Source: Pseudomonadota bacterium
Lineage (GTDB): Bacteria > Pseudomonadota > Alphaproteobacteria > Rhizobiales > Xanthobacteraceae
Length of the DNA: 32,761 nt
Direction: 5' to 3'
NCBI GenBank assembly: GCA_023422775.1
Contig: JAFAGM010000116.1
Span: 1 to 32,761, forward strand
The notes beneath the pieces were generated by a model. That model was not told the DNA's origin, did no database searches, and saw only the letters and a list, made by a program, of their open reading frames with translations. Positions 16,054-23,725 of this stretch are shown one piece after another (positions within the stretch are counted from its first letter, which is position 1; each line of letters begins with the position of its first letter). A program made the position numbers and the translations under genes.

Positions 16054-16125
16054 AAGCGCATAGCCGCCATGTGCACCGAGTAGATCGCTGTACGCTGAAC
16101 GGCAAAGCGGCTATCCACTCGCGCC

Positions 16126-17073
16126 ATGTCCTCATGCGCCATGTCCTCCCCTGCTTCGCGCGAACGCCTCGGTCTGCTGCTGGGCTTCATCGGCATGGTG
16201 ATCTTCGGCGGCACGCTGCCGGCGACGCGGATCGCGGTTGCGGAAATTGATCCGATTGCATTGACCGCGCTGCGCACCGCGATCGCCGGGGTCTGCTCGG
16301 CCGCGCTCCTGCTGGTGCTGCGCCGTCCGTTGCCGCCGCGCGCGCTGTGGCCGCAACTCGCCATCGCGATGCTCTGCGTCGCCGTCCTGTTTCCGCTTCT
16401 GATGTCGATGGGGATGCAAAGGGTCGACGCCTCGCATGGCGGCGTGGTGCTCGGCGTGCTGCCGATCGCCACCGCGCTCGTCGCCGTCGCCATCACCCAC
16501 GAGCGACCGAAGCCGCTGTTCTGGATCGCTTCCGTCGCCGGCGCCGCGCTGGTGATCGCATTTGCGCTGCGCCAAGGCGGCGGCGCACTCGCGACCGGTG
16601 ACATATTCCTGTTCGCATCCGTTGCCGTCTCGGCGGTCGGCTACGCATTCTCCGGCCGACTGACGTCGCAGATGCCGGGCTGGGAAGTCATTAGCTGGAT
16701 TCTCGTCATCGGCCTGCCGCTCTCCCTGCCCGCGGCTGCGCTGACCATGCCGCACGATGTCGGCCAGATCGCGCTGAAGCCATGGCTCGGGCTGTTGTAT
16801 GTCGCGCTTTTCTCGCAATGGATCGGCTTCTTCGCCTGGAACGCCGGGCTTGCAATGGGCGGCATCGCGCGGGTGTCGCAGGTACAGTTGCTGCAGCCCT
16901 TCGTCACCTTCGCCCTGGCGTCGTTCTTCAACGACGAGACCATCACGCTGCAGATCCTGCTGTTCGCAGCCGCCGTGGTGGTGACGGTCGCGATCTCCAC
17001 GCGCACCCGTGCGAAGCCCGCGCCGGCGCCACAGCGACAGGACCGCGAGCCGCCTCAGTTGGCAGCGTCCTGA
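16126..17073 (+). CDS. EamA/DMT-superfamily permease
   Basis: 315 residues with ten hydrophobic segments arranged as two EamA repeats (about 12-140 and 155-298), the drug/metabolite transporter layout. Recognisable parts are GTLPATRIAVAEIDPIALTALRTAIAG near the start and FFAWNAGLAMGGIARVSQVQLLQPFVTFALASFFNDETIT in the second repeat. A second ATG at 16141 would shorten the product by five residues. The charged, Pro/Ala-rich C-tail is cytoplasmic. Its 3' end overlaps the convergent small gene by 19 bp. The substrate is unknown. Confidence 0.9.
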   Translation: MSSCAMSSPASRERLGLLLGFIGMVIFGGTLPATRIAVAEIDPIALTALRTAIAGVCSAALLLVLRRPLPPRALWPQLAIAMLCVAVLFPLLMSMGMQRVDASHGGVVLGVLPIATALVAVAITHERPKPLFWIASVAGAALVIAFALRQGGGALATGDIFLFASVAVSAVGYAFSGRLTSQMPGWEVISWILVIGLPLSLPAAALTMPHDVGQIALKPWLGLLYVALFSQWIGFFAWNAGLAMGGIARVSQVQLLQPFVTFALASFFNDETITLQILLFAAAVVVTVAISTRTRAKPAPAPQRQDREPPQLAAS

Positions 17074-17453
17074 TCAAGCCGCGGGTTCTCGGCAACCAGT
17101 TCGGCCCTGGTCCTGGGCGAACGGATGACGCGAAGCAGCACCGTCGCCGTTTTCAGGTGGCCCATCGTCGCGCTCAGCCTGATGATCTGGCTGATTGAAA
17201 CGTCGCGCATCGAATCGTCGGAAATCTGCGTCGCGATCTCGATCGCACGCTTGATGGCGGCCTGGTATCTCTCGCCGTCGGCGGCCCGCTTCTGCTCGGC
17301 ATTGCGTCCGCCGGCCGACACCATCGCCTCGGCAATCGCGGCGGCGGCGGCGCAGATCTCCCGAATCTTGTGAGCCGCGCCGATATCGCCCAGCGGCTGC
17401 TCATCGGCGACCTCCCAGACTTCCGGTTGCCGATCCCTGCGAAACCAGCCCAT
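17055..17453 (-). CDS. Hypothetical alpha-helical protein (132 aa)
   Basis: I do not recognise the family. From the ATG at 17453, supported by GAGAGGA about eight bases upstream, the product begins MGWFRRDRQPEVWEV and is largely helical, soluble and rich in Ala, Ile and Arg, with no membrane segment. The frame continues 18 codons upstream to 17507 without support. It is the gene immediately downstream of the ABC exporter on the same strand (63-bp gap), so it may be co-transcribed. Its stop overlaps the 3' end of the convergent EamA gene by 19 bp. Confidence 0.65.
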   Translation of the reverse strand: MGWFRRDRQPEVWEVADEQPLGDIGAAHKIREICAAAAAIAEAMVSAGGRNAEQKRAADGERYQAAIKRAIEIATQISDDSMRDVSISQIIRLSATMGHLKTATVLLRVIRSPRTRAELVAENPRLDQDAAN

Positions 17454-17516
17454 CGCGCAAGTCCTCTCGATGCCGGGAACATATTCCGACACCGAGCAGG
17501 ACTGCAAGCAGGCAGC

Positions 17517-19319
17517 TCACTCCGCCGCCGAGATGCGGCCGAACTCTGTGACCTGCATCTCGAACAGCCCGCGATAGATGCCGCCGGGACGCGCCGTCAA
17601 CGCGGCGTGGGTCCCCTGCTCGACCACTTCGCCGCGGTCGAACACCAGGATGCGGTCGAGGCTGCGCACCGTCGACAGCCGGTGCGCAATCACGATCGAG
17701 GTGCGCCCCTTCATCAGCCGCTCCATCGCCTGCTGGATCAGCCCTTCCGATTCCGAATCGAGGCTCGAGGTCGCCTCGTCCAGGATCAGCACCGGCGCAT
17801 CCGCCAGGAACGCGCGCGCCAGCGCCACGCGCTGCCGTTCACCGCCCGACAGCTTGACGCCGCGTTCGCCGACCAGCGTGCCGTAGCCTTTCGGCAGCCG
17901 CAGGATGAAGTCGTGCGCATTGGCGAGCCGCGCCGCCTGCTCGATCGCCGCCACGCCGGCGCCGGGCCGGCCATAGGCGATGTTCTCGGCCAACGTGCGG
18001 TGAAACAGGATCGGCTCCTGCTGCACGATCGCGATCTGGCTGCGCAGCGATTGCTGCGTGGCCAGCGCGATGTCCTGGCCGTCGATCAGGATCTTTCCGC
18101 CGCTGACGTCGTAGAGCCGCTGCACCAGCTTGACGAAGGTGGTCTTGCCGGATCCGGAACGCCCGACCAGGCCGACCCGCTCGCCGGCGCGGATCTCCAC
18201 CGACAGGCCGTCATACAGCGGCGCGCGATGGCCGCCATAGTGGAACGTGACCGCGTCGAACACGATGCGACCGCCCTGGATGTCGATCGGCTTCGCATCC
18301 GGTGCATCGGCGATCCCGATCGGCTCGTCGTGGATCGCGACCAGCTCCTCCATGTCGTTGACCGAACGCTGCAGGTTGTTGATGTGCATGCCGACATCGC
18401 GCAGATAGGCGTGGATGATGTAGTAGCTCGTCAGCACGTAGGTGACGTCGCCCGGCGTGGCGCGGCCCGCGATCCACAGCAGGACGGCGCCGCCGATCAC
18501 GGATGCGCGAAAGCACAACAGCACCGCGAGCTGCGCCGTACTGGTGTAGTTGTAGCGCAGCCAGGTCCGCCGCACGCGCGTCCGCCACCGGTCGATGACA
18601 CCGGCCAGCCGCGCGTCCTCGCGCGTTTCCGCGCCGAAGGATTTCACCACTGCGTTGCAGGTCAGGGCATCCGCCAGCGTGCCGCCGACCCTGGTGTCCC
18701 ATGCATTGGAGACGCGCGCGGCCGGGGCGATGTAGTTCATCGAGAACGCCAGCGTCATCGACACGTAGATCACGGTACCCACCGCGATGACCGCGCCGAG
18801 CACGGGCCAGTGCAGCCCGAGCAGGATCATCGAACCCACCAGCACCAGCAGCGAGGGCGCCAGCGCCATCAGGATGGTGTCGTTGAGCAGGTCAAGCGCC
18901 CACATCCCGCGCGTGACCTTGCGCACGGTCGAGCCCGCGAAACTGTTGGCGTGCCAGTCGGTCGAGAAGCGCTGCACCCGCATGAAGGCGTCGCGCGACA
19001 CGTCGGACATGATCTTCAGCGTGAACGGCACGATCGCCTGCAGCCCGATCAGGCGCAGGATCATCGACATCAGTCCCAGCGCCACGATCCCGCCGAATGC
19101 CGCGAACGCAGCTTGCCGCGCCGCCGGGTCGGAGGCGCCCAGCGTCAGCGCATCGACCAGGCGGCCGGAGAAGATCGGCATGAACAGGTCGGCCGCGGTC
19201 GCGCCCAGCAGGCCGCCGGTGACGATGGCGGCCCGGCCGGGCTGTTGCAGCCAGTGTCGGAACACGAACGGAATCACCACGCGTATGGCCGTGGGCTTCT
19301 TGTCCTTCAGAGCGGTCAT
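17517..19319 (-). CDS. ABC multidrug/lipid exporter, half transporter with fused ATPase
   Basis: Type IV ABC exporter of 600 residues that would work as a dimer in the inner membrane. An N-terminal transmembrane domain with about six helices (about 25-320) precedes an ATP-binding domain (about 345-590). Walker A GRSGSGKT is at 386-393, the signature LSGGERQ at 490-496, Walker B VLILDE at about 510-515, and the switch histidine lies in VIAHRLST. The sequence class is that of MsbA/multidrug exporters; the substrate is unknown. The start codon follows a long structured leader with its own small ORF (see 19508-19579), and no ordinary Shine-Dalgarno is seen, suggesting translation control. Confidence 0.93.
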   Translation of the reverse strand: MTALKDKKPTAIRVVIPFVFRHWLQQPGRAAIVTGGLLGATAADLFMPIFSGRLVDALTLGASDPAARQAAFAAFGGIVALGLMSMILRLIGLQAIVPFTLKIMSDVSRDAFMRVQRFSTDWHANSFAGSTVRKVTRGMWALDLLNDTILMALAPSLLVLVGSMILLGLHWPVLGAVIAVGTVIYVSMTLAFSMNYIAPAARVSNAWDTRVGGTLADALTCNAVVKSFGAETREDARLAGVIDRWRTRVRRTWLRYNYTSTAQLAVLLCFRASVIGGAVLLWIAGRATPGDVTYVLTSYYIIHAYLRDVGMHINNLQRSVNDMEELVAIHDEPIGIADAPDAKPIDIQGGRIVFDAVTFHYGGHRAPLYDGLSVEIRAGERVGLVGRSGSGKTTFVKLVQRLYDVSGGKILIDGQDIALATQQSLRSQIAIVQQEPILFHRTLAENIAYGRPGAGVAAIEQAARLANAHDFILRLPKGYGTLVGERGVKLSGGERQRVALARAFLADAPVLILDEATSSLDSESEGLIQQAMERLMKGRTSIVIAHRLSTVRSLDRILVFDRGEVVEQGTHAALTARPGGIYRGLFEMQVTEFGRISAAE

Positions 19320-19327
19320 GGCGTCAT

Positions 19328-19354
19328 CCGGCTGCGCTTCCGCGCAAAAGCCGG
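19328..19354 (-). promoter_or_regulatory. Hairpin adjacent to the ABC exporter start codon
   Basis: In the transcript CCGGC, a UUU bulge, UGCGC, loop GGAA, GCGCA and GCCGG form a 10-bp GC-rich stem. The stem ends 8 nt upstream of the ATG, covering the zone where a ribosome binding site would lie, and no exposed Shine-Dalgarno is seen in the remaining bases. Confidence 0.6.
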
Positions 19355-19425
19355 CTCCATCTGGTTGACGCGCGGACGGCGTCGGGCCGAACGCAAGCGT
19401 CGTTGAAAAATCGATAAGTCGTTGA

Positions 19426-19470
19426 GAAGCTTGGGGATGCGAAGCTTGGAGATGCGAAGCTTGGAGATCG
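19426..19470. repeat. Three tandem 15-bp repeats
   Basis: Units GAAGCTTGGGGATGC (19426-19440), GAAGCTTGGAGATGC (19441-19455) and GAAGCTTGGAGATCG (19456-19470). Each contains the self-complementary AAGCTT, so any two copies can pair in RNA, giving mutually exclusive stems between the leader ORF and the exporter. Confidence 0.85.
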
Positions 19471-19507
19471 GAGATTCAGTCCCGATCAGGGCCGGCGGGG
19501 CTCGCGC

Positions 19508-19579
19508 TCAATGACGCGATCGAAATACCAGCACGAGCATCGGACGCGAGGGCGCGATCTGCGAGTACATCGAAATCAT
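19508..19579 (-). CDS. Candidate 23-aa leader peptide
   Basis: ATG at 19579 with GGGGAGA five bases upstream, the strongest ribosome binding site in this region. 23 codons begin MISMYSQIAPSRPM and end VLVFRSRH before TGA. It begins about 25-30 nt after the predicted transcription start and ends about 190 nt before the exporter ATG. Size, position and strong initiation suggest a translated leader whose ribosome affects folding downstream, as described for BmrB ahead of the BmrCD exporter in Bacillus. No homology is claimed. Confidence 0.55.
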   Translation of the reverse strand: MISMYSQIAPSRPMLVLVFRSRH

Positions 19580-19612
19580 GCAAATCTCCCCGGTTCGAGC
19601 GACAATGCGCCG

Positions 19613-19641
19613 GTTATAAATGCATCATCGGTGATTTGCAA
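19613..19641 (-). promoter_or_regulatory. Sigma70-type promoter of the leader ORF / ABC exporter
   Basis: Minus strand TTGCAA (19641-19636), 17-bp spacer, TATAAC (19618-19613). Both boxes are one base away from, or close to, consensus with ideal spacing. Transcription would start near 19606, giving a short 5' leader before the 19579 ATG. Confidence 0.65.
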
Positions 19642-19677
19642 CATGACAGGTGCGTGAACGCGTGTGCCGCACGCCCG

Positions 19678-21261
19678 CTAATGCGCGTCGCCGCCGAGCA
19701 CGGCCGCGGAAGGCCTCTTCAGGGTCAGCACCAGCACGCTGAGGCCGAGATAGAACACCGCCAGCATGAAGAAGGCATCGCCATAGCTCATCACCACCGC
19801 CTGGCGGTGCACGATCTGCGACAACTGCTTCAGCGCCATCAGCGCGGCGTCGCCCATGCCCTGCATGCGCTCCGTGAACATCTTGAGGGTCTCGACCGCG
19901 GTGGCGTTACCCCAGGTGACGCTGTCGTGCAGGCGCGAGATGTGCAAATCGGTGCGCTGGTTCAGCACCTGGTTGATGACGGCGAGCCCGACCGCGCCGC
20001 CGAGATTGCGCGTCAGGTTGAACAGCCCCGACGCGTTCTTCACCCGCTCAGGCGCCAGCGTCCCGAGCGCGATGGTGTTGGTCGGCACCATCGCCATCAT
20101 CATGCCGACGCCGCGCAGGATCTGCGGCATCAGCAGTTCGTGAAAATCATAATCCTTCGTGATCCAGGTCATCTGGTAGGAGCCGAGCGCAAACAGCACG
20201 AGACCGATCGCGATGATATAGCGCATGTCGTACTTCACCATCAGCCGCCCCACGATCGGCGCGGTGAGGAACATGGCGACGCCGGAGACGAACATGGTCT
20301 CGCCGATCATCAGCGGGCTGTAGCCGCGGACTTCCGCGAGATAGCGCGGATACAGGTAGGTGAGGCCGTAAAGGCCGATGCCGATACAGAACGAGATCAG
20401 GCAACCGAGGCCGAAATTGCGGTCACCGAAGGTCCTGATGTCGACGATCGGCTCCTCCACGCTCAGCACCCGCCAGAAGAACGCGATCGCCGACGCCACG
20501 CAGATCGCCGCGCAGATCGCCACGGAAGTGTCCTCGAACCATTGCGACTGCGGCCCCTCCTCCAGCACGTATTCGAGCGTGCCGAGGAAGCCCGCCATGA
20601 ACAACAGGCCCCACCAGTCGAACTGATCGAGCAGCGCGAAGTTCGGCCGGTCGAAGTCGACCAGCGCGAGCACGCCGATGGTGATGCCGATGCCGGGCAC
20701 GATGTTGATGAAGAACAGCCAGTGCCACGACATCAGGTCGGTGATATAGCCGCCGATCGTCGGTCCGATGGTCGGCGCCAATGTCGCGACCAGTCCGATG
20801 ATGGGACCGACGATGTGGAATTTCGAGCGCGGGAACACCGTGTAGGCGGACGCGAACACGGTCGGGATCATGCCGGCGCCGAGAAATCCCTGGATCGAAC
20901 GCCACAGGATCATCTGCTCGATGGTCGAGGCCAGGCCGCAGAACAGGCTTGCGACGGTGAAACCGGCGGCGGAGATCGCAAACAGCAGACGCGTGCCGAA
21001 GGCGCGCGACAGAAATCCGGAGAGAGGGATAGCGATCACCTCGGCGATCAGGTACGAGGTCTGCACCCACGAGACTTCGCTGGAACTGGCCGAAAGGCCG
21101 GCCTGAATCTGCTGCAGCGACGCCGAGACGACCTGGATGTCCAGGATCGACATGAACATCCCGAACACCATGATGAGAAACGCAAACAGCCGGCGCGGCG
21201 GGATGCGCTCGTCGGCCGCGGCATTCATCATCGAGGGCGAAGCGGTGGTGGCGTCGGCCAT
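19678..21261 (-). CDS. emrB: EmrB/QacA-family drug:H+ antiporter (DHA2, 14 TMS)
   Basis: Inner-membrane MFS carrier of 527 residues with about fourteen hydrophobic segments. The DHA2 signatures are MSILDIQVVSASLQQIQAGLSASSSEVSWVQTSYLIAEVIAIPLSGFLSR (helices 1-2) and GPTIGGYITDLMSWHWLFFINIVPG (helix 5 antiporter motif C region). It pairs with the adjacent HlyD-type adaptor to push drugs or lipophilic compounds across both membranes through an outer-membrane channel not encoded here. I used the ATG at 21261; the frame is open to 21336 but that would overlap the adaptor gene. It lies 46 bp downstream of that gene. Confidence 0.93.
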   Translation of the reverse strand: MADATTASPSMMNAAADERIPPRRLFAFLIMVFGMFMSILDIQVVSASLQQIQAGLSASSSEVSWVQTSYLIAEVIAIPLSGFLSRAFGTRLLFAISAAGFTVASLFCGLASTIEQMILWRSIQGFLGAGMIPTVFASAYTVFPRSKFHIVGPIIGLVATLAPTIGPTIGGYITDLMSWHWLFFINIVPGIGITIGVLALVDFDRPNFALLDQFDWWGLLFMAGFLGTLEYVLEEGPQSQWFEDTSVAICAAICVASAIAFFWRVLSVEEPIVDIRTFGDRNFGLGCLISFCIGIGLYGLTYLYPRYLAEVRGYSPLMIGETMFVSGVAMFLTAPIVGRLMVKYDMRYIIAIGLVLFALGSYQMTWITKDYDFHELLMPQILRGVGMMMAMVPTNTIALGTLAPERVKNASGLFNLTRNLGGAVGLAVINQVLNQRTDLHISRLHDSVTWGNATAVETLKMFTERMQGMGDAALMALKQLSQIVHRQAVVMSYGDAFFMLAVFYLGLSVLVLTLKRPSAAVLGGDAH

Positions 21262-21307
21262 GATCTGCTCGGATGCGCGCCGGCGTCGGCCCGGCTTGCC
21301 GGAAAGA

Positions 21308-22591
21308 CTACTGCGGTTGCACCGTTCCCGGCGCATCGAGATCGGCCTCGCTGTCGGCGTCGGCCGCGCCCTCGCGGGTGTCGACGGTGGCGTAGACCGA
21401 CATGCCGGCGCGCAGCAGGTTCTGCTTCGCCACGTCCTTCGGGACGCGGATGCGTATCGGCAGCCGCTGGACGATCTTGGTGAAATTGCCGGTGGCGTTG
21501 TCCGGCGGCAGCAGCGTGAACACCGAGCCCGCCGCGGGCGAAATGCTGTCGACGACGCCGGCGAACTTGCGATGGCCGTAGGCGTCGACCGAGATCTTCA
21601 CGGGCTGGCCGGGACGGATGCGCCTGAGCTGGGTTTCCTTGAAGTTGGCGTCGATGAAAACGTCGTTGAGCGGCACCACGTTGGCGAGCCGCTGCCCGGC
21701 CTGGATGAAGTCGCCGGTGTTGACCAGGCGGTTGGAGAACGTGCCGTCGACCGGCGCGCGCACCGAGGTGAAGTCCAGGTCGCGCTCGGCCTTGGCAAGC
21801 TGGGTCTGCAGTTCCGCGAGCTGCGCGCGGGCCTCGGCCTGCTGCGCCTTCGTCACCTCGACATTGTCGCGCGCGGCGTCGAAGGCCGCCTGCGCCGACC
21901 TCACCGCGGCGGCGCCCTGGTCGCGCCCGGCTTCCGACACCTCGAAGGTCGCACGCGATGCAAAGCCCTTGGTGCTCAGCGCCTGCTGGCGTTCGAAGTC
22001 GAGTTCGGCGCGCTTCAGCGCCGCTTCCGAAGAAGCAAGCTGCGCCCTGGCCTGCTCGGTCGCGCTCTCCAGCGCGGTGACCTGGCGGCCGATGCGGTCG
22101 ATCGTCGCCTGCTGGGTCGCGATCCTGCTGCGGGCCGCGTCCACCGCAATGCGATAATCGCCGTCATCGATCCTGAACACCACGTCGCCGGCGCGAATGA
22201 TCGAATTGTCGGCGGGCAGGATCGCCGCGACATGGCCCGCTACCCGCGCGCCGAGCGTGGTGTTGTTGGCGCGAACATAGGCGTTGTCGGTCGAGATATA
22301 GAAGCGCCCGATGAAAACGTAGTAGACGCCGTAGGCGATGCCTGCGAGCGCCAGCAGACCGAACAGGCCGATGAACACGTATTTCTTGCGATTGCCCGGC
22401 TTCGCCGCGGCAGGGCTGGCGGAAGGCGCAGCCGGCCTTTCGCTTTCGGCAGGCGTCTCGGCGGGGCGGCGCCGGGGTTCTTCGGCGACCTGGGCCCGCA
22501 GCTGGTCCGCAGCCTCCAGCACCGCATCGTCGTTGGCCGTTTCCGGCCCGGTACGAACGATGCGTGCCGCATGGTCTCTCGCTGCGGCCAT
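21308..22591 (-). CDS. emrA: HlyD/EmrA-family membrane fusion protein
   Basis: Periplasmic adaptor of 427 residues joining the EmrB-type carrier to an outer-membrane channel. A polar N-terminus of about 65 residues is followed by one membrane anchor (about 67-90, KYVFIGLFGLLALAGIAYGVYYVF). Next come a lipoyl/biotinyl-like half motif (about 92-130, NAYVRANNTTLGARVAGHV), a long coiled-coil hairpin (about 155-265, rich in Ala, Glu and Gln) and the beta-barrel part with TSVRAPVDGTFSNRLVNTGDFIQAGQ. The ATG at 22591 with GGGAGG eight bases upstream is preferred; the frame runs to 22942 but overlaps the divergent regulator. It is the first gene of the emrAB operon. Confidence 0.93.
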   Translation of the reverse strand: MAAARDHAARIVRTGPETANDDAVLEAADQLRAQVAEEPRRRPAETPAESERPAAPSASPAAAKPGNRKKYVFIGLFGLLALAGIAYGVYYVFIGRFYISTDNAYVRANNTTLGARVAGHVAAILPADNSIIRAGDVVFRIDDGDYRIAVDAARSRIATQQATIDRIGRQVTALESATEQARAQLASSEAALKRAELDFERQQALSTKGFASRATFEVSEAGRDQGAAAVRSAQAAFDAARDNVEVTKAQQAEARAQLAELQTQLAKAERDLDFTSVRAPVDGTFSNRLVNTGDFIQAGQRLANVVPLNDVFIDANFKETQLRRIRPGQPVKISVDAYGHRKFAGVVDSISPAAGSVFTLLPPDNATGNFTKIVQRLPIRIRVPKDVAKQNLLRAGMSVYATVDTREGAADADSEADLDAPGTVQPQ

Positions 22592-22674
22592 CAACGGCCT
22601 CCCTGTTTCAGATATTGTAATGCGACTGCGGCCGAGTCTCGGCCGCGTGTGCATCACTGGGTCAAAAGGTAGCA

Positions 22675-22695
22675 TTGACCGAACGGTTCGGTCAA
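22675..22695. promoter_or_regulatory. Palindromic TetR operator overlapping divergent promoters
   Basis: TTGACCGAAC (22675-22684), central G, GTTCGGTCAA (22686-22695): perfect 10-bp arms. Each arm doubles as a -35 box (TTGACC). On the plus strand TATGTT follows after 17 bp (22698-22703); on the minus strand TACCTT follows after 18 bp (22671-22666). A repressor here would shut both the emrAB and the tetR promoters. Confidence 0.8.
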
Positions 22696-22781
22696 GATAT
22701 GTTGTTTCAGCACGCATCATAGCGCGAGAAATGCCGCCAGCCTGTACCTTGGGTTGAAATTTTCTCCAAAAAGATAAACCG

Positions 22782-23423
22782 ATGGTTGTGTCCGATCCCA
22801 ACACCCTCAAGCCCGGCAGCGACGAGGATAGCTCGAAGCACCGCCAGATTCTGGACGGCGCGCGCAAGGTGTTCATGGATCTGGGCTTTGATGGGGCCAG
22901 CATGAACGAGATTGCGCGTTCGGCGGGCGTTTCCAAGGGCACGCTCTATGTCTACTTCGCCGACAAGAGCCGGCTGTTCGAGGCCATGGTCGAGGACGAA
23001 GCGCTCGAGAAGAGCAAGATCGCCTACAATCTCGATCCCCGGCGCGATGCCGAGGTCACGCTGCGGGAATTCGGGCAGGCCTACATCGGGTCGATCTGCC
23101 GGCCGGGTGGCGGCTCGTCGATCCGCACGGTGATGGCGATTGCCGAGCGGATGCCGGACGTCGGACGGCGGTTCTACGAGAACGTGCTGGCGAAGACGAT
23201 CAACCGTCTCGCCGGATATCTGCAGGCCCGTGTCGGGCCGGACGATCTTGCGATCGACGATTGCGAGCTTGCCGCCGCGCAATTCCTGCAGATGTGCCAG
23301 GCGACGCTGTTCCTGCCGTTCGTGTTTCAGGCCGAGCCGGCGCCATCGGCCGAACGCATCGCGCAAGTGGTCGACAGCGCGACGCGGATGTTCCTGCAGA
23401 CCTATCAGGCGAAGGCAAAATAG
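22782..23423 (+). CDS. TetR/AcrR-family repressor of the efflux operon
   Basis: 213 residues. An N-terminal TetR helix-turn-helix lies at about 17-65 (ILDGARKVFMDLGFDGASMNEIARSAGVSKGTLYVYFADKSRLFEAM), followed by an all-helical ligand domain with a family-like AefR-type C-terminus (about 90-210). It is divergent from emrAB with a perfect 21-bp palindrome between them, so autorepression and repression of the pump are the natural reading. The ligand is unknown but is presumably a pump substrate. The ribosome binding site is weak (AAAGA). Confidence 0.93.
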   Translation: MVVSDPNTLKPGSDEDSSKHRQILDGARKVFMDLGFDGASMNEIARSAGVSKGTLYVYFADKSRLFEAMVEDEALEKSKIAYNLDPRRDAEVTLREFGQAYIGSICRPGGGSSIRTVMAIAERMPDVGRRFYENVLAKTINRLAGYLQARVGPDDLAIDDCELAAAQFLQMCQATLFLPFVFQAEPAPSAERIAQVVDSATRMFLQTYQAKAK

Positions 23424-23556
23424 ACCCCTCTCCGCCGTTCCAGATCATGGTGAGGAATTTTTCCGCCGCCCAGCCAAAGGCCGCGCGGCCCCATCGTTTC
23501 GACCACTGACCACTGGAACTCTCCCGCTGTCGCGGCTGGGCATGAATAACGCACGT

Positions 23557-23581
23557 GGAACGGAAGCGTCGCGGGATCGTT
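23557..23581 (+). promoter_or_regulatory. EcfG-type general stress promoter
   Basis: GGAAC (23557-23561), 16-bp spacer, CGTT (23578-23581). This is an exact match to the consensus GGAAC-N16/17-CGTT known for the alphaproteobacterial sigma factor EcfG. It lies 38 bp upstream of the small membrane peptide gene at 23620. Confidence 0.65.
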
Positions 23582-23619
23582 TCCCCTTTGAGGCATGGGG
23601 CATCGAAAGAGTGGCTGGA

Positions 23620-23709
23620 ATGGAATTCCTGAAGGGCGCACTGCTATGGATTGTCGGCATTCCACTGCCGATCATCCTTCTGATTGCGCTCTTCGTACAT
23701 CCGAGTTGA
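23620..23709 (+). CDS. 29-aa single-helix membrane peptide
   Basis: ATG at 23620; 29 codons beginning MEFLKGALLWIVGIPLPI and ending LIALFVHPS, so almost the whole peptide is one hydrophobic helix with a Pro-Leu-Pro kink. I recall near-identical short proteins in other Rhizobiales and Betaproteobacteria, annotated only as hypothetical. An exact EcfG-type promoter upstream suggests induction in the general stress response. It is convergent with the racemase-family gene (16-bp gap). The ribosome binding site is poor. Confidence 0.65.
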   Translation: MEFLKGALLWIVGIPLPIILLIALFVHPS

Positions 23710-23725
23710 TAGCACAAGGCAGCCA

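Larger units (their letters stand above)
19320..19677 (-). promoter_or_regulatory. Structured leader region of the ABC exporter
   Basis: This 358-bp gap holds, in order of transcription: a promoter (19613-19641), a 23-codon leader ORF (19508-19579), a tandem repeat (19426-19470), a TTTTT tract (minus strand, near 19407) and a hairpin (19328-19354) ending 8 nt before the exporter ATG. The combination resembles leader-peptide attenuation of drug-resistance genes. The elements are visible; the mechanism is inference. Confidence 0.55.

Noticed and set aside
17370..19406. 678-codon plus-strand open frame opposite the ABC exporter
   Set aside because: It is the antisense shadow of a gene with full Walker A, signature and Walker B motifs; its own translation is Arg/His/Gln-rich with no domain.
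19636..21483. 615-codon plus-strand open frame opposite emrB
   Set aside because: Low-complexity His/Arg/Asp-rich translation, antisense to a clear 14-helix transporter.
22592..22942. N-terminal extension of the EmrA-type protein
   Set aside because: It would cover the operator and the divergent tetR start; ATG 22591 has GGGAGG upstream.
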